This document shows, piece after piece, positions 50,305-50,309 of a stretch of 50,309 nt of DNA. The notes under the pieces were generated by a model. That model was not told the DNA's origin and did no database searches. It saw only the letters and a list, made by a program, of their open reading frames with translations. Both the position numbers and the translations under genes were made by a program. The stretch is from SKLM01 sp964450435 (GTDB taxonomy: Bacteria; Chloroflexota; Anaerolineae; B4-G1), in the NCBI GenBank assembly GCA_964450435.1, contig CAYVCX010000013.1:1-50309 (forward strand), written 5' to 3'. How positions within the stretch are numbered: position 1 is the stretch's first letter; each line of letters begins with the position of its first letter.

Positions 50305-50309
50305 CGGGC

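Overview
The window is GC-rich bacterial DNA with a Chloroflexota flavour (Anaerolineae or Caldilineae-like). This is inferred, not proven: repeated dipeptide/oligopeptide ABC clusters, Pro/Thr-rich lipoprotein linkers with EEVVVT and PTPTPTP stretches, a short archaeal/eukaryal-type prolyl-tRNA synthetase, GH57 enzymes beside a very large GH13 protein, and a DUF5679-like zinc ribbon. Promoters are plain sigma-70 (TTGACA/TATAAT). Two runs of exactly 100 N (19546-19645 and 31483-31582) are scaffold gaps of unknown true length, and both interrupt genes.

Layout. 1-7671: peptide-type ABC importer (end of a binding protein, two permeases, two ATPases), then a second permease pair and an unknown membrane protein. 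7902-8844: ECF sigma factor overlapped by a small gene. 8960-15182: second importer (two ATPases, lipoprotein binding protein, two permeases). 15266-20488: an unusual extension, namely a surface repeat/propeller-like protein with four C-terminal membrane segments, another DppB-type permease, and a DppC-type permease fused to an M28-peptidase-like domain. 20701-21630: acetamidase/formamidase. 21879-30383 (minus): DNA methyltransferase, GH57/DUF3536-type protein, giant GH13 protein and GH57 4-alpha-glucanotransferase, probably for an alpha-glucan or glycogen-like polymer. 30719-31929: tiny zinc-ribbon gene, then a gapped Pro/Thr-rich surface protein. 31978-37137: pth, mfd, two small membrane proteins and an SCP2-like protein. 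37447-41046: large PAS/GAF hybrid sensor kinase with no response regulator beside it. 41773-42003: small secreted protein behind a structured leader. 42434-44806 (minus): ABC-2 exporter. 44977-45065: tRNA-Ser(CGA). 45117-50304 (minus): mazG-like gene, metallophosphoesterase, proS, an orphan peptide-binding lipoprotein and an AcnX small subunit.

The strongest new signals are two ribosome-mediated attenuators read on the minus strand. Upstream of the ABC-2 exporter lies a consensus promoter, a 30-codon leader peptide, segments able to form classical 1:2, 2:3 and 3:4 pairings, and two consecutive intrinsic terminators. The control region fits sensing of translation inhibition rather than of one amino acid. 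At the right edge, the mazG-phosphoesterase-proS transcript starts with a 19-codon leader holding six consecutive proline codons, then an antiterminator segment and an intrinsic terminator; this is a proline-tRNA-sensing attenuator for prolyl-tRNA synthetase. The third notable item is the permease-M28 fusion, whose peptidase-like domain is predicted to lie outside the cell and has lost key zinc ligands.
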